Assembly (NCBI GenBank): GCA_024690605.1
Contig: JAILOV010000050.1
Location: 1-64,000 of the forward strand
DNA: 64,000 bases
Direction: 5' to 3'
From: Lachnospiraceae bacterium
GTDB taxonomy: Bacteria; Bacillota; Clostridia; Lachnospirales; Lachnospiraceae
Within the stretch, counting starts at the first letter, position 1; every line of letters begins with the position of its first letter. The position numbers and the translations under genes were made by a program. Positions 24,511 to 35,376 of this stretch are shown here, in pieces. The notes under the pieces are model-generated. The model searched no databases, was not told the DNA's origin, and saw only the letters and a program-made list of their open reading frames with translations.

Positions 24511-25833
24511 TCAGTCATCCAGAAAGCCCTTGTAGTTGCGCACCATCATCTGCGACTCGATCTGGTTCAGTGTCTCCAGGATGACGCTCACGATGATGAT
24601 CAGGCTCGTGCCGCCGAAACTGACACTCGCACCGAACACGCCGTTGAAGAAGAACGGCAGGATCGAAATGATCGTGAGCCCGATGGCGCCGATGAAGATG
24701 ATGTGGTTCAGGATGTTGGTAAGGTAGTCATTCGTGGGTTTCCCAGGACGGATCCCCGGAATGAAACCGCCGGATTTCTTCATGTTCTCCGAGATCTGCA
24801 GCGGGTTAAAGGTGATCGATGTGTAGAAGTACGCAAAGAAGATGATCAGCAGGATGTAGACCAGCATACCGATCGAATACTTCAGGTTCTTTGGATCACA
24901 CCAGCGCCCCTGATTCAGGTAGTTCAAGAACTCGCTCCAGCCGTTCGCCTCTCTGCCACGTCCGATCAGCTGTGTCAGGATGATCGGGAACTGGAAGATC
25001 GACATGGCAAAGATGATCGGCATGACGCCCGCGGTGTTGACCTTTAACGGGATCTCCGAACGCCCGGCGCCGGCCATTCTCCTGCCCTGCAGCTTCTGGG
25101 AATACTGCACGGGGATCCTGCGCTCCGCGCGGTTCAACAGGATGACGAGTACGACCATGCCGACGATGATCGCGACAATGATCACGGCGGCCACCACGGC
25201 ACGCGCGATCGGACGCCCGATCACGAACTGGTTGAACAGGCTCGCGATATCACTGGGCATACGCGAGAGGATGTTGATCGTCAGCACGACGGATATACCG
25301 TTGCCGACGCCCTTCTCCGAGACGCGCTCACCGATCCACATGAGGAACGCACTGCCTGCCGTCAGACTGGCGATGATCTGGATGATCATGAGCCAACGGT
25401 TCTGCGCGTTCACGATGTTCGAACGGGAAAACGCGATCGCCATCGCGACGGATTCCATGATGGCAAGACCGACGGTCAGATATCTGGTCGCCGCAACGAG
25501 CTTCTTGCGCCCGGACTCACCGTCCCGCTGCATCTCTTCCAGCTTCGGGAACGCGATCGTCAGAAGCTGGATGATGATCGAGGAGGTGATGTAGGGCGTG
25601 ATGTTCAGCGCCAGGATCGACATGTTCTCAAAGGATCCGCCGGTGAACCGGTCCATGAATCCGAAGGACTCATTGTCGGTCAGCTGAGCGAACCAGCTCT
25701 TGAACTGTTCCACATCAACACCCGGTACGGGGATCGATGTACCCAGCCGGATAACGCAGAGCATCAGAAGGGTAAAGATGATTCCCCTTCTGATCTCCTT
25801 AACTTTAAATGCATTTTTCAGAGATTTCAGCAT
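24511..25833 (-). CDS. secY: Protein translocase subunit SecY
   Basis: A 440-aa channel protein with ten transmembrane helices, from IFTLLMLCVIRLGTSIPVPG at about 20 onward. The plug-region FTGGSFENMSILALNITPYITSSI and the cytoplasmic loop with PGIRPGKPT are conserved. It forms the Sec pore with SecE (encoded at 58867-59079). Its start overlaps the rplO stop by one base. Confidence 0.98.
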   Translation of the reverse strand: MLKSLKNAFKVKEIRRGIIFTLLMLCVIRLGTSIPVPGVDVEQFKSWFAQLTDNESFGFMDRFTGGSFENMSILALNITPYITSSIIIQLLTIAFPKLEEMQRDGESGRKKLVAATRYLTVGLAIMESVAMAIAFSRSNIVNAQNRWLMIIQIIASLTAGSAFLMWIGERVSEKGVGNGISVVLTINILSRMPSDIASLFNQFVIGRPIARAVVAAVIIVAIIVGMVVLVILLNRAERRIPVQYSQKLQGRRMAGAGRSEIPLKVNTAGVMPIIFAMSIFQFPIILTQLIGRGREANGWSEFLNYLNQGRWCDPKNLKYSIGMLVYILLIIFFAYFYTSITFNPLQISENMKKSGGFIPGIRPGKPTNDYLTNILNHIIFIGAIGLTIISILPFFFNGVFGASVSFGGTSLIIIVSVILETLNQIESQMMVRNYKGFLDD

Positions 25834-26273
25834 CAGACCACCTCGGCGGTACCACCTAAAGCTTCGATCTTTTCCTTGGCGGAAGCACTGTAAGCATTGA
25901 CTTTGACTGTCAGTTTCTTCGTGAGTTCTCCGTTTCCGAGGATCTTCACACCGTCACGCGCTTCCCTGATGATGCCGGCTTCCGCAAGTGCCGCCACATC
26001 GACCGTGGCGCCGTTGTCAAACGCCTCGAGACGATCCAGGCCGATCGTAACGATCTCCTTGTGGTTCCTGTTCTTGAATCCGCGCTTGGGCAGACGTCTG
26101 TACAGAGGCATCTGTCCGCCTTCAAAACCGATCCTCGGCTGTCCGGAACGTGCCTTCTGACCCTTGTGTCCCTTGCCGGCCTGCTTGCCGTTTCCGGAAC
26201 CGAAGCCGCGGCCGCGGCGGAAATTGCTGCTCTTTACCGCGCCATCGGCGGGTTTTAAATTCGAAAGTTCCAT
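25833..26273 (-). CDS. rplO: 50S ribosomal protein L15
   Basis: A 146-aa protein with the Gly/Arg/Lys-rich N-terminal extension ([20 protein letters not shown]) that penetrates 23S rRNA, and the [16 protein letters not shown] segment. Complete. Its stop overlaps the secY start by one base, so secY translation is coupled to it. Confidence 0.98.
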   Translation of the reverse strand: MELSNLKPADGAVKSSNFRRGRGFGSGNGKQAGKGHKGQKARSGQPRIGFEGGQMPLYRRLPKRGFKNRNHKEIVTIGLDRLEAFDNGATVDVAALAEAGIIREARDGVKILGNGELTKKLTVKVNAYSASAKEKIEALGGTAEVV

Positions 26274-26296
26274 CCTGATACCCTCCTTACGCGACC

Positions 26297-26506
26297 TTAT
26301 GCGTCGACTTCCTCAACCTTGACCATATGGCGGATCTGTGCGATCTGTCCTCTTGTCGCCTCATTGTCCGGCAGGACCACAGAGCTGTTCAGCTTGTGAA
26401 AGCCCATGGAACGAACGGTCGCCTTGTGCTTCGGGATCGCGCCGATCGTGGACTTCACGAGCGTGATCTTTAATTTCTTATCGCTACTCTTCTTCTTCGC
26501 AGCCAT
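26297..26506 (-). CDS. rpmD: 50S ribosomal protein L30
   Basis: A 69-aa protein: a basic start followed by [23 protein letters not shown] and [16 protein letters not shown]. Slightly longer than the Bacillus form because of the lysine-rich N-terminus. It lies between rpsE and rplO as usual. Confidence 0.97.
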   Translation of the reverse strand: MAAKKKSSDKKLKITLVKSTIGAIPKHKATVRSMGFHKLNSSVVLPDNEATRGQIAQIRHMVKVEEVDA

Positions 26507-26518
26507 GATAAACCTCCC

Positions 26519-27028
26519 TTACGCCACTACTTCCGAAACGCTCTTGCCGCGTCTCTGGGCAACCTCTTCCGGCGTCTTCAGCGCTTTCAGGCCATTGATC
26601 GTCGCGGTGACGACATTCTGCTTGTTGTTGGAACCAAGCGATTTGGTACGGATATTCTTGATGCCGGCCAGTTCGCAGACACTGCGCGCAGGGCCGCCGG
26701 CGATGATACCGGTACCTTCGGGGCTGCGCTTTAAGAGCACCTGTGCCGATCCGAATTTGCCGATAAAATCATGCGTGATGGAGTTGTTCTCATCCAGCGG
26801 AACCTCGATCAGGTTCTTCATCGCATCTTCCTTGCCCTTGCGGATCGCTTCGGGAATTTCCGTCGCTTTTCCGAGTCCGGCACCCACATGACCGTTGCCG
26901 TCACCGACAACGACGAGCGCCGAGAACTTCATGTTGCGTCCGCCCTTGACAACCTTGGTGACTCGCTTGATCGTCACAACCTTATCGGACAGTTCCAACT
27001 GACTTGCATCAATAATACTGCGTTTCAT
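26519..27028 (-). CDS. rpsE: 30S ribosomal protein S5
   Basis: A 169-aa protein. The N-terminal double-stranded RNA-binding domain ([22 protein letters not shown]) is followed by [18 protein letters not shown] and the C-terminal [16 protein letters not shown]. It shapes the 30S decoding region. The spectinomycin-loop region (KGGRNMKF) shows no obvious change. Confidence 0.98.
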   Translation of the reverse strand: MKRSIIDASQLELSDKVVTIKRVTKVVKGGRNMKFSALVVVGDGNGHVGAGLGKATEIPEAIRKGKEDAMKNLIEVPLDENNSITHDFIGKFGSAQVLLKRSPEGTGIIAGGPARSVCELAGIKNIRTKSLGSNNKQNVVTATINGLKALKTPEEVAQRRGKSVSEVVA

Positions 27029-27043
27029 AAATTCCTCTCCCTA

Positions 27044-27406
27044 TTAGAATTCCAGACCGGCTTCACGAGCCGCATCCGCAAGCGCCGCTACCTTGCCCTG
27101 ATAGATGTAACCGCCTCTGTCAAACACGACGGTCTTGATGCCCTTATCGAGCGCCTTCTTTGCGATCGCCTTGCCTACCGCGGCGGCCGCCTCGACATCG
27201 TCCGTGTTCTCAAGCTTCAGATCCTTGTCCAGTGTCGACGCCGCGGCAAGCGTGTTGCCCGCCTCATCATCGATCACCTGTGCGTAGATGTGCTTGTTGC
27301 TGCGGAAAACCGACAGACGGGGTCTTTCCGGCGTTCCGGAGAAGCGCTTTCTGATGCGCAGATGCTTCTTTACGCGCGCTTTCTGTCTTGATTCCTTTTT
27401 AATCAT
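27044..27406 (-). CDS. rplR: 50S ribosomal protein L18
   Basis: A 120-aa 5S rRNA-binding protein. [33 protein letters not shown] and [25 protein letters not shown] are the family ends. Complete and in the standard position between rplF and rpsE. Confidence 0.98.
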   Translation of the reverse strand: MIKKESRQKARVKKHLRIRKRFSGTPERPRLSVFRSNKHIYAQVIDDEAGNTLAAASTLDKDLKLENTDDVEAAAAVGKAIAKKALDKGIKTVVFDRGGYIYQGKVAALADAAREAGLEF

Positions 27407-27427
27407 TGCTCTATCTCCTTCCCGGCC

Positions 27428-27967
27428 TTACTTCTTGCCCGTCTTACCGACCTTGCGGCGGATCGTCTCGTCCGCATACTTGATTCCTTTGCCCTTATAA
27501 GGTTCCGGCGGACGCTTCTCGCGGATGATCGCCGCGTGCTGGCCGACCGCTTCCTTGCTGATCCCCTTGACGATGATGGTCTGGCCGTCAACGACGGTCT
27601 CCACACCTTCGGGATCTTCCAGTTCTACCGGATGAGAATAGCCGAGCGTAAGAACCAGTTTCTTTCCCTGCTTGGCGGCGCGGTAACCGACACCGTTGAC
27701 CTCGAGCTTCTTCTCAAAGCCGTCGGTCACACCGACGACCATATTATTCAAAAGCGCGCGCGAAAGACCGTGCATCGCCTTCGTTCTCTTCTCATCATCG
27801 GGCCTCGTGAGCTCGATCTGACCGTCCTTCTGCTCGATCTTGATCTCCGCAGGGAACACGCGCGAAAGCGTTCCCTTGGGGCCCTTCACCGTCACACTGT
27901 TATTTTCTGCCACTTCCATCGTGACACCCGACGGAACGGCGATCGGCATCTTTCCTACTCGTGACAT
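27428..27967 (-). CDS. rplF: 50S ribosomal protein L6
   Basis: A 179-aa two-domain protein near the factor-binding site. It begins [17 protein letters not shown] and carries [24 protein letters not shown] and the end segment [21 protein letters not shown]. Complete. Confidence 0.98.
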   Translation of the reverse strand: MSRVGKMPIAVPSGVTMEVAENNSVTVKGPKGTLSRVFPAEIKIEQKDGQIELTRPDDEKRTKAMHGLSRALLNNMVVGVTDGFEKKLEVNGVGYRAAKQGKKLVLTLGYSHPVELEDPEGVETVVDGQTIIVKGISKEAVGQHAAIIREKRPPEPYKGKGIKYADETIRRKVGKTGKK

Positions 27968-27990
27968 GCCTGTATACCTCCCTCTGTGAT

Positions 27991-28392
27991 TTACCAGACA
28001 AACGCCAGCACTTCGCCGCCAACCTGCAGCTCACGCGCCTTCTTGTCCGTGATAACGCCCTGGTTCGTGGACACGATCGCGATCCCCAGCCCGCCGAGAA
28101 CGCGCGGCAGATCCTCCGTGTTCGCATAAACGCGCAGACCCGGCTTGGAAATACGCTTTAAGCCCGTGATCACGCGGTCATTTCTGTCTGCACCATACTT
28201 CAATGTGATGTGCAGGGTCTTGAAGCCGTTCTCCTCCACCACATCGAGCTTACGGATATATCCCTCCTCCAGCAGAATGTTGGCAATCGCCAGCTTCATT
28301 CTGGATGACGGTACATCTACCGTATCATGTTTCGCAGCATTTGCATTACGAATTCTCGTCAGCATATCTGCAATCGGATCGCTCATTCCCAT
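27991..28392 (-). CDS. rpsH: 30S ribosomal protein S8
   Basis: A 133-aa primary binder of 16S rRNA helix 21. It begins [23 protein letters not shown] and ends with [23 protein letters not shown]. In E. coli S8 represses the spc operon at the rplX-rplE junction; no matching site was looked for here. Confidence 0.98.
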   Translation of the reverse strand: MGMSDPIADMLTRIRNANAAKHDTVDVPSSRMKLAIANILLEEGYIRKLDVVEENGFKTLHITLKYGADRNDRVITGLKRISKPGLRVYANTEDLPRVLGGLGIAIVSTNQGVITDKKARELQVGGEVLAFVW

Positions 28393-28440
28393 AGTTTCCT
28401 CCTAGTCACCGCTCCGACGGAATCGATCAGTAGCGCTCTT

Positions 28441-28626
28441 TTACCAACTTGCCTTCTTAACACCCGGGATCTCGCCCTTGTAAGCCAGTTCCCTGAAGCA
28501 AATGCGGCAGACGCCGTACTTGCGAAGCACCGAATGCGGACGCCCGCAAATCTGGCAGCGCGTGTAAGCGCGTGTCGAAAACTTCGGCTTTCTCTGCTGT
28601 TTCACTTTCATGGATAATTTTGCCAT
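28441..28626 (-). CDS. rpsZ: 30S ribosomal protein S14, type Z
   Basis: A 61-aa zinc-binding S14: CQICG and CRICF form the Cys4 site, and the short length is characteristic of the type Z form of Gram-positive bacteria. Gene also called rpsN in many annotations. Standard position between rplE and rpsH. Confidence 0.98.
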   Translation of the reverse strand: MAKLSMKVKQQRKPKFSTRAYTRCQICGRPHSVLRKYGVCRICFRELAYKGEIPGVKKASW

Positions 28627-28653
28627 GGTCTGCTCCCTTTCTTCCCTTTATCG

Positions 28654-29193
28654 TTAGTGCGCAAAAGGCATATTGAACAACTTCAGAAGCTCTCTCGCCT
28701 CTTCGTCGGTCTTAGCCGTCGTCGTGACGATCACATCCATGCCGCGCGTCTTATCGATCTTGTCATACTCGATCTCCGGAAAGATGAGCTGCTCCTTGAT
28801 GCCCAGCGCATAGTTGCCTCTGCCGTCAAATGCGTTCGGATTGACGCCGCGGAAGTCACGCACGCGGGGAAGCGCAAGGTTGACCAGTCGATCCAGGAAA
28901 TCATACATCCGCTCGCCGCGGAGAGTGACCTTGCAGCCAATGGGCATGCCCTCACGGATCTTGAAGTTCGCGATGGATTTCTTGGCCTTGGTCATGACTG
29001 CCTTCTGTCCGGTGATGATCATCAGATCATTCGCGGCATTCTCAAGGATCTTGACATTTTCCTTGGCCTCGCCAACCGCCATGTTGACCACGATCTTGTT
29101 CAGCTTCGGAACTTCCATAATGTTCTTGTAGCCAAACTTTGCGGTCATCGCGGGGACGATCTCTTTTAAATAGAGTTCATGATATCTGCTCAA
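28654..29193 (-). CDS. rplE: 50S ribosomal protein L5
   Basis: A 179-aa 5S rRNA-binding protein. The segments [39 protein letters not shown] and [26 protein letters not shown] are present. It contributes to the central protuberance and the P-site finger. Complete. Confidence 0.98.
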   Translation of the reverse strand: MSRYHELYLKEIVPAMTAKFGYKNIMEVPKLNKIVVNMAVGEAKENVKILENAANDLMIITGQKAVMTKAKKSIANFKIREGMPIGCKVTLRGERMYDFLDRLVNLALPRVRDFRGVNPNAFDGRGNYALGIKEQLIFPEIEYDKIDKTRGMDVIVTTTAKTDEEARELLKLFNMPFAH

Positions 29194-29213
29194 CGTGGGT
29201 TCCTCCTTCCCGC

Positions 29214-29567
29214 TTATTTCTTCGTCTTGTCGAACACCACATCGATCTCATCGCCGGTGGCTTTCGCAATGCGGGTCTTCTTCACGATCTTGCCCTCGCT
29301 GTCCTTCTCCACCTTGTAGCCGACTCTCGTGGGCTTGTTCTTATAAATCAGCATGACATTGGAAAGATCGATCGGTGCCTCGATCTGCACAATACCGCCG
29401 TTCTGGTTCTTCATGGAGGGCTTCTCGTGCTTCGTGACTATATTCACACCCTCGATCACAACACGGTTCTTCTCGCGGTCGATCGAGAGGATCTTGCCTT
29501 CCGAATCCTTATTTCTGCCTGCGATCACGCGGACCGTGTCGCCCTTCTTCAACTTCGTCGCACTCAT
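29214..29567 (-). CDS. rplX: 50S ribosomal protein L24
   Basis: A 117-aa assembly initiator of the large subunit. The KOW motif [20 protein letters not shown], the [12 protein letters not shown] segment and the tail with [15 protein letters not shown] are visible. Complete. Confidence 0.97.
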   Translation of the reverse strand: MSATKLKKGDTVRVIAGRNKDSEGKILSIDREKNRVVIEGVNIVTKHEKPSMKNQNGGIVQIEAPIDLSNVMLIYKNKPTRVGYKVEKDSEGKIVKKTRIAKATGDEIDVVFDKTKK

Positions 29568-29600
29568 GTCCTTTTCCTTTCGGCTAAATGCCCAAACAGC

Positions 29601-29969
29601 TTACAGTACTTCCGGCGCGAGAGAAAGGATCTTCATGTACTGCTTCTCACGAAGCTCTCTCGCGACAGGCCCGAAGATACGCGTTCCACGGGGCGTCTTG
29701 TCATCGTTGATGATGACCGCCGCATTCTCGTCGAAACGGATATAGGAGCCATCCTTGCGCTTTGTCTCTTTTTTCGTGCGCACGACAACCGCATGCACGA
29801 CATCGCCCTTCTTCACCATGCCGTTCGGCTGCGCATCCTTGACGGACGCCACGATCACATCGCCGATCCTGGCATATCTCCTGGTCGATCCGCCCATCAC
29901 GCGGATGCAGAGGAGCTCCTTAGCACCGGTGTTGTCGGCCACCCTTAATCTGCTTTCCTGCTGAACCAT
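29601..29969 (-). CDS. rplN: 50S ribosomal protein L14
   Basis: A 122-aa protein: [36 protein letters not shown], then [18 protein letters not shown] and [23 protein letters not shown]. It contacts 16S rRNA across the subunit interface. Complete. Confidence 0.98.
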   Translation of the reverse strand: MVQQESRLRVADNTGAKELLCIRVMGGSTRRYARIGDVIVASVKDAQPNGMVKKGDVVHAVVVRTKKETKRKDGSYIRFDENAAVIINDDKTPRGTRIFGPVARELREKQYMKILSLAPEVL

Positions 29970-30002
29970 TGCTATTCCTCCTAAATAAGCGCTTCTGCAA
30001 AA

Positions 30003-30257
30003 TTACTTAGCGCGCTCCATGATCTCCACCAGACGCCACCGCTTGTCCTTGGAGAGCGGCCTTGTCTCCATCACGCGAACCGTATCGCCGACCTTGCACT
30101 CGTTGTTCTCATCGTGCGCCTTTAACTTGTAGGTCCGCTTCACGATCTTTTTGTAGAGCGGATGCTTCACATGGTTCTCGATCGAAACGACGATCGTCTT
30201 GTCCATCTTGTCGCTCGTGACCTTGCCGACGCGTGTTTTTCTCAGATTCCTTTCCAC
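30003..30257 (-). CDS. rpsQ: 30S ribosomal protein S17
   Basis: An 84-aa OB-fold protein: [20 protein letters not shown] followed by [19 protein letters not shown] and [16 protein letters not shown] chose the GTG at 30257 because GGAGGA lies about 6 nt before it and the [10 protein letters not shown] start is the family N-terminus. An in-frame ATG at 30278 would overlap rpmC and place the Shine-Dalgarno sequence inside the gene. Confidence 0.93.
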   Translation of the reverse strand: MERNLRKTRVGKVTSDKMDKTIVVSIENHVKHPLYKKIVKRTYKLKAHDENNECKVGDTVRVMETRPLSKDKRWRLVEIMERAK

Positions 30258-30270
30258 GGCTTCTTCCTCC

Positions 30271-30480
30271 TCAAGCACCCTGCTTCTTGTTCAGCGTGAT
30301 CAATGTCTGGATCCTGGCAATGTTTCTTCTGACCTCTCTGATCCTCGCCGTGTTGTCCAACTGGTTCGTTGCATTCTGGAAGCGCAGATTGAAAAGCTCC
30401 TTCTTCGCGGATACCAGTTCCGAAGACAGCTCTTCGGCGCTCTTTCCCTTCATATCATTTACATAGCCTGTTGTCTTCAT
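30271..30480 (-). CDS. rpmC: 50S ribosomal protein L29
   Basis: A 69-aa coiled protein at the nascent-chain exit: [21 protein letters not shown] and [16 protein letters not shown] are diagnostic. It overlaps rplP by 4 bp. The first nine residues before MKGKSAEEL may be a true extension or the start may be the second Met. Confidence 0.95.
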   Translation of the reverse strand: MKTTGYVNDMKGKSAEELSSELVSAKKELFNLRFQNATNQLDNTARIREVRRNIARIQTLITLNKKQGA

Positions 30481-30907
30481 GCCTGCTCACCGCCTTCCTG
30501 ATCAGCACGGGAAACGATCTTGCACTTGCAGGGGAGCTTGTGTGTCGCAAGTCTCAACGCCTCTCTCGCGACCGCCTCGTCCACGCCGCCGATCTCGAAC
30601 AGCACGCGGCCGGGCTTGACTACAGCCACCCAGTATTCCACGGAACCTTTTCCGGAACCCATTCGTGTTTCAGCGGGCTTCGCCGTGACCGGCTTATCCG
30701 GGAAGATCTTGATCCAGACCTTGCCGCCGCGCTTGATGAAACGTGTCATCGCGACACGGGCCGCCTCGATCTGATTGGAGCGGATCCAGCAGGGTTCCAC
30801 AGCCTGGATACCATAATCTCCGTATGTCAGTGTCGTGCCTTTGGTCGCCTTATGCGCCATGCTCCCGCGGAACTGCTTGCGGTGCTTTGTTCTCTTGGGC
30901 ATTAACA

Positions 30908-30908
<1 letters not shown>
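30477..30908 (-). CDS. rplP: 50S ribosomal protein L16
   Basis: A 143-aa protein at the tRNA-binding face: [22 protein letters not shown], then [33 protein letters not shown] and [23 protein letters not shown]. Hydroxylated Arg position (MGSGKG neighbourhood) is conserved. It abuts rpsC (shared base) and overlaps rpmC by 4 bp. Confidence 0.98.
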
Positions 30909-31570
<662 letters not shown>

Positions 31571-31588
31571 TCTTAACTCCTTTTCTTC

Positions 31589-31972
31589 TTATTTTTCGTC
31601 GAGCACGATCCGAAGATTGCTCATGCGCTTGTTGATGCGATATGCTCTGCCCTGCGCCCTCGGCTGGATCCGCTTCATGATCGGACCGTTCGACGCGTTG
31701 CACTCCGCAACGTAGAGGTTGTCCTTATTCATGCCCTTCACCTCGGCATTGGCAACCGCCGATGCGAGCAGCTTGTAGATCACGCTCGACGCGTAGCGGG
31801 GATTGTACTGTAAAAGCGCCAGCGCCGTCACCGCGTCCTTGCCGCGGATCGCGTCCATCACAAAGCAAGCCTTCTGAACCGGCACTCTCGCGTAGCGAAG
31901 AACTGCCCTGGGTCTTGCGTCTTTATTTGCGTTTCTTTCTCTCTTGACCTGAGATCTATGCTGTGCAGCCAT
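31589..31972 (-). CDS. rplV: 50S ribosomal protein L22
   Basis: A 127-aa protein whose loop lines the exit tunnel. ARAVLRYARVPVQKACFVMDAIRGK and the beta-hairpin end IMKRIQPRAQGRAYRINKRMSNLRIVL are conserved; the macrolide-relevant loop has no deletion. Complete. Confidence 0.98.
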   Translation of the reverse strand: MAAQHRSQVKRERNANKDARPRAVLRYARVPVQKACFVMDAIRGKDAVTALALLQYNPRYASSVIYKLLASAVANAEVKGMNKDNLYVAECNASNGPIMKRIQPRAQGRAYRINKRMSNLRIVLDEK

Positions 31973-32004
31973 AGAAGCCTCCTCCTGTTTCTCTCGCCCG
32001 ATGC

Positions 32005-32289
32005 TTACTTCGCGCCGGTCTTCTTGTCGTTATTGCCCGCATGCCCGCGATAGGTCCGGGTTGCCACGAACTCGCCGAGCTTGTGCCCGACCATGTCCTC
32101 CGTAACATAAACCGGAATGTGCTTTCTGCCGTCATGCACAGCGATCGTGTGCCCGACAAAGGACGGGAAGATCGTCGAACGACGGGACCAGGTCTTGACA
32201 ACCTGCTTGTCTCCCGATGCGTTCATCGCATCAATCTTCTTGAGCAGACTCTCGTCCGCGAAAGGTCCTTTTTTCAGTGATCTGGACAT
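32005..32289 (-). CDS. rpsS: 30S ribosomal protein S19
   Basis: A 94-aa head protein: [20 protein letters not shown], the [24 protein letters not shown] segment and [13 protein letters not shown]. Complete, between rplB and rplV. Confidence 0.98.
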   Translation of the reverse strand: MSRSLKKGPFADESLLKKIDAMNASGDKQVVKTWSRRSTIFPSFVGHTIAVHDGRKHIPVYVTEDMVGHKLGEFVATRTYRGHAGNNDKKTGAK

Positions 32290-32329
32290 ATCTCCTCCTC
32301 CGACTCCCTAGTGGAAAATGTGTTAGCTT

Positions 32330-33172
32330 TTATTTGATAGCGCGTCCGTCGCGTCTTCTCACGATCAGCTTGTTGGACTGCTTCTTCTTCTTTCTTGTCT
32401 TGTAGCCCAGAGCCGGCTTGCCCCAAGGTGTGCAGGGACCCGGACGCCCGATCGGAGCGCGGCCCTCACCGCCGCCGTGCGGGTGATCGTTGGGGTTCAT
32501 GACGCTGCCTCGGACCGTAGGACGGATGCCCATGTGACGCTTGCGTCCCGCTTTGCCGTAGTTGATCAGGTTGTAATCGACATTGCCGACCGTACCGATC
32601 GTCGCGCGGCAGGTGGCGGGCACCATGCGCATTTCGCCGGAGGGAAGACGAAGCGTTGCATACTTGCCTTCCTTGGCCATCAGCTGCGCGGAGTTGCCGG
32701 CGCTTCTGACCATCTGGCCGCCCTTGCCCGGATAGAGCTCGATGTTGTGTACGGATTCACCGATCGGGATCTCGGAAAGCGGCAGGCAGTTGCCGATCCT
32801 CACTTCGGCATGTGCCCCGTTCATGACGGTCATGCCGGTCTTTAATCCGAGCGGTGCGAGGATGTAGCTCTTCGTGCCGTCCTCATACTCGATCAGCGCG
32901 ATGTTTGCCGTGCGGTTCGGATCATACTCGATGCCGACAACCTTGGCGGGCATATCGTCCTTGTTTCTCCGGAAATCGACGATACGATACTTCACACGGC
33001 CGCCGCCGCCCTTGTGGCGAACGGTGATCTTGCCCTGATTGTTTCTTCCCGCCTTGCTGTTCTTTGACACCAGCAGCGATCTCTCCGGCTTCTTCTTCGT
33101 GATCTCGGAGAAATCCGAACCGGTCATGTGTCTTCTGGACGGGGTATACGGTCCGTACTTTTTAATTCCCAT
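32330..33172 (-). CDS. rplB: 50S ribosomal protein L2
   Basis: A 280-aa protein essential for peptidyl transferase and subunit joining. The basic N-terminal tail ([20 protein letters not shown]), the [16 protein letters not shown] motif and the C-terminal [22 protein letters not shown] with the conserved His are present. Complete. Confidence 0.99.
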   Translation of the reverse strand: MGIKKYGPYTPSRRHMTGSDFSEITKKKPERSLLVSKNSKAGRNNQGKITVRHKGGGGRVKYRIVDFRRNKDDMPAKVVGIEYDPNRTANIALIEYEDGTKSYILAPLGLKTGMTVMNGAHAEVRIGNCLPLSEIPIGESVHNIELYPGKGGQMVRSAGNSAQLMAKEGKYATLRLPSGEMRMVPATCRATIGTVGNVDYNLINYGKAGRKRHMGIRPTVRGSVMNPNDHPHGGGEGRAPIGRPGPCTPWGKPALGYKTRKKKKQSNKLIVRRRDGRAIK

Positions 33173-33240
33173 GATCTGTCTCCTTTTTCTATTCGCGACT
33201 GTCCGTCATTCCCGACAGCCGTTCGGTTCGCACACCCGCC

Positions 33241-33540
33241 TTACAGTCCGGCGAAGAGCTCGATATCCTTGCTGTCCTCGGTCAGCTGCACGATCGCCTT
33301 CTTCTTCTTCGAGGTGAAGCCGAAGGTCTGTCCGCGGCGCTTCATCTTGCCGTCGCAGTTCATCGTGTTCACCTTGGCAACCTTGGCACCTTCAAACATC
33401 TTCTCGACCGCATCCTTGATCTGCAGCTTGTTTGCTTCGGGATGCACATAAAAGGTGTACTTCTTGTCCGCCATGCCCTCCATGCTCTTTTCCGTCACGA
33501 CCGGGCGCAGGATCACGTCGTAGTATTCAATCGCCGCCAT
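33241..33540 (-). CDS. rplW: 50S ribosomal protein L23
   Basis: A 99-aa protein at the tunnel exit, docking point for trigger factor and [36 protein letters not shown] and [18 protein letters not shown]. Its start overlaps the rplD stop by one base. Confidence 0.98.
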   Translation of the reverse strand: MAAIEYYDVILRPVVTEKSMEGMADKKYTFYVHPEANKLQIKDAVEKMFEGAKVAKVNTMNCDGKMKRRGQTFGFTSKKKKAIVQLTEDSKDIELFAGL

Positions 33541-34163
33541 TACGCATACACCTCCTCGATCTTGGCCACCGCTTCTTTGGTAAGTACCAGCGTGTTGGCA
33601 TTCATGATATCGTAGACATTGATGGTGCCCGGGATCGCCGTCTTCACCGTGGGAAGGTTGCGGGCGGACAGCATCACCTTGTCATCCTTATCGCCCGTAA
33701 CGATGAGAGCCTTCTTCTCTACCTTGAGGTTCTTCATGACCTCGGCGAAGCGCTTGGTCTTGATCTCGTCGAACTTGAGATCATCGACGACGATCAGGTT
33801 GCTTCCCTGCACCTTATCGGTCAGCGCGCTCCTTAACGCCGCACGCTTTTCCTTTTTGTTCATCTTGAAGGAATAGTCACGCGGAACGGGTGCGAACACA
33901 ACGCCGCCGCCCTTCCACTGAGGCGATCTCGTCGAACCCTGACGTGCGTGGCCCGTGCCCTTCTGTCTCCAGGGCTTTCTGCCGCCGCCGGAAACCTCGG
34001 CGCGCGTCTTGGCCTTCTGCGTGCCCTGACGATTGTCCGCCAGATACTGTACGACCGCAAGGTGCACGAGGTGCTCGTTGACTTCCACTCCGAAGATCGC
34101 ATCGGACAGGTCGATCGTGCCGACCTCCTTGCCCTCCATATTGTAAACCGCTACATTTGCCAT
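33540..34163 (-). CDS. rplD: 50S ribosomal protein L4
   Basis: A 207-aa protein whose long loop reaches the exit tunnel: [39 protein letters not shown] is the signature loop and appears wild type. In E. coli L4 represses the S10 operon through its leader. The S10 leader here (35183-35278) folds into short hairpins but shows no obvious match. Confidence 0.98.
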   Translation of the reverse strand: MANVAVYNMEGKEVGTIDLSDAIFGVEVNEHLVHLAVVQYLADNRQGTQKAKTRAEVSGGGRKPWRQKGTGHARQGSTRSPQWKGGGVVFAPVPRDYSFKMNKKEKRAALRSALTDKVQGSNLIVVDDLKFDEIKTKRFAEVMKNLKVEKKALIVTGDKDDKVMLSARNLPTVKTAIPGTINVYDIMNANTLVLTKEAVAKIEEVYA

Positions 34164-34179
34164 GGTGATTCTCCTTTAT

Positions 34180-34863
34180 TTACGCTTCGACGACCGTCGT
34201 CTCTTTGAGCGTCACAAGACCCTTCTTCGGCCCGGGAACCGCGCCCTTCACCAGGATCAGATTCTTCTCCGCATCTACACGCATGATCTCAAGATTCTGC
34301 ACCGTCACGCGCACGGAACCCATGTGACCAGGCATGCCCTTTCCCTTGAACACGCGGCTCGGATCAGAAGATGCGTTGTTGGAACCCTGATGACGATGGA
34401 ACTTGGAACCGTGTCCCATGGGTCCTCTGTGCTGTCCGTTCTTGCGGATCGCGCCCTGGAAGCCCTTACCTTTGGAAATCGCTGTCGCGTCGATCCGGTC
34501 GCCGGCCGCGAAGATATCTGCCTTGATCTCGTCCGCCAGCTTGTACTCGGAAGCATTCTCGACGCGGAACTCACGCACATAATGCTTGGAAGAAACGCCA
34601 GCCTTGTCAAAATGTCCCTTTTCGGACTTGTTGGCGCCGTGCGGATGCGCGATGCTCTTTCTGCCATCCTTGCCCTTGGAGACGATCCTCTCCTTGGCAT
34701 CGACAAAGCCCACCTGAATGGCGCTGTAGCCGTCATTCTCTTCTGTCTTGATCTGCGTCACCGCGCAGGGGCCTGCCTCTAAAACCGTTACCGGCACGAG
34801 CGTTCCGTCTTCCTGGAAGATTTCGGTCATGCCGACCTTGATTGCCAAAATCGCTTTCTTCAT
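34180..34863 (-). CDS. rplC: 50S ribosomal protein L3
   Basis: A 227-aa early assembly protein. [33 protein letters not shown] and the [23 protein letters not shown] motif near the peptidyl-transferase centre are visible, with [15 protein letters not shown]. Complete. Confidence 0.98.
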   Translation of the reverse strand: MKKAILAIKVGMTEIFQEDGTLVPVTVLEAGPCAVTQIKTEENDGYSAIQVGFVDAKERIVSKGKDGRKSIAHPHGANKSEKGHFDKAGVSSKHYVREFRVENASEYKLADEIKADIFAAGDRIDATAISKGKGFQGAIRKNGQHRGPMGHGSKFHRHQGSNNASSDPSRVFKGKGMPGHMGSVRVTVQNLEIMRVDAEKNLILVKGAVPGPKKGLVTLKETTVVEA

Positions 34864-34873
34864 AATGAAATCC

Positions 34874-35182
34874 TCACTTCATCTTGATGTTGATGTAGAC
34901 GCCGGCAGGCATCTCCAGCCTCTGCAGCGCATCCACCGTCTTCTGCGTCGGTGTGATGATGTCGATCAGACGCTTGTGCGTTCTCTGCTCGAACTGTTCG
35001 CGGCTGTCCTTGTACTTGTGCACCGCGCGAAGGATGGTCACGACCTCCTTCTTTGTCGGCAGCGGGACCGGACCACTGACCTCGGATCCGTTCTTCCGCA
35101 CCGTATCGATGATCTTCTTTGCGGACGCATCCACAAGTCCGTGATCATACGCCTTCAGCGTGATTCTCATTACATTTGCCAT
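34874..35182 (-). CDS. rpsJ: 30S ribosomal protein S10
   Basis: A 102-aa protein, first gene of the S10 operon and also the NusE antitermination factor. [66 protein letters not shown] is the family pattern. Its own promoter and a 95-nt leader lie directly upstream. Confidence 0.98.
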   Translation of the reverse strand: MANVMRITLKAYDHGLVDASAKKIIDTVRKNGSEVSGPVPLPTKKEVVTILRAVHKYKDSREQFEQRTHKRLIDIITPTQKTVDALQRLEMPAGVYINIKMK

Positions 35183-35203
35183 AAATAGTGCCTCCTTACG
35201 CTC

Positions 35204-35274
35204 GCTTCCTCTGAAGCTTACACTCTCCCGTGTGTGTCCATCGGGTACGCAGTCGGACGCGCAGATCGCGTCGC
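35204..35274 (-). promoter_or_regulatory. Leader hairpins of the S10 operon
   Basis: Two short stem-loops lie in the predicted 95-nt leader (start near 35278): GACGCG/CGCGTC at about 35255-35272 and GCTTC/GAAGC at 35204-35218, the second just before the rpsJ Shine-Dalgarno. They may time translation or antitermination of the operon. I found no T-run that would make either a terminator. Confidence 0.45.
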
Positions 35275-35284
35275 AGCAAACACG

Positions 35285-35313
35285 ATTATATGGACATTAC
35301 AAAGACAATGCAA
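35285..35313 (-). promoter_or_regulatory. Main S10 operon promoter
   Basis: On the minus strand TTGCAT (35308-35313) and the perfect TATAAT (35285-35290) are 17 bp apart. The predicted start is near 35278. It is the nearest clear promoter to the long run from rpsJ to rpmD/rplO/secY/adk. Confidence 0.82.
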
Positions 35314-35376
35314 GCGGAAAATGTTTAATAACGGGCGTTTTTACGAAGTGGGTATTTTTGCTCTATTTGAATTGAT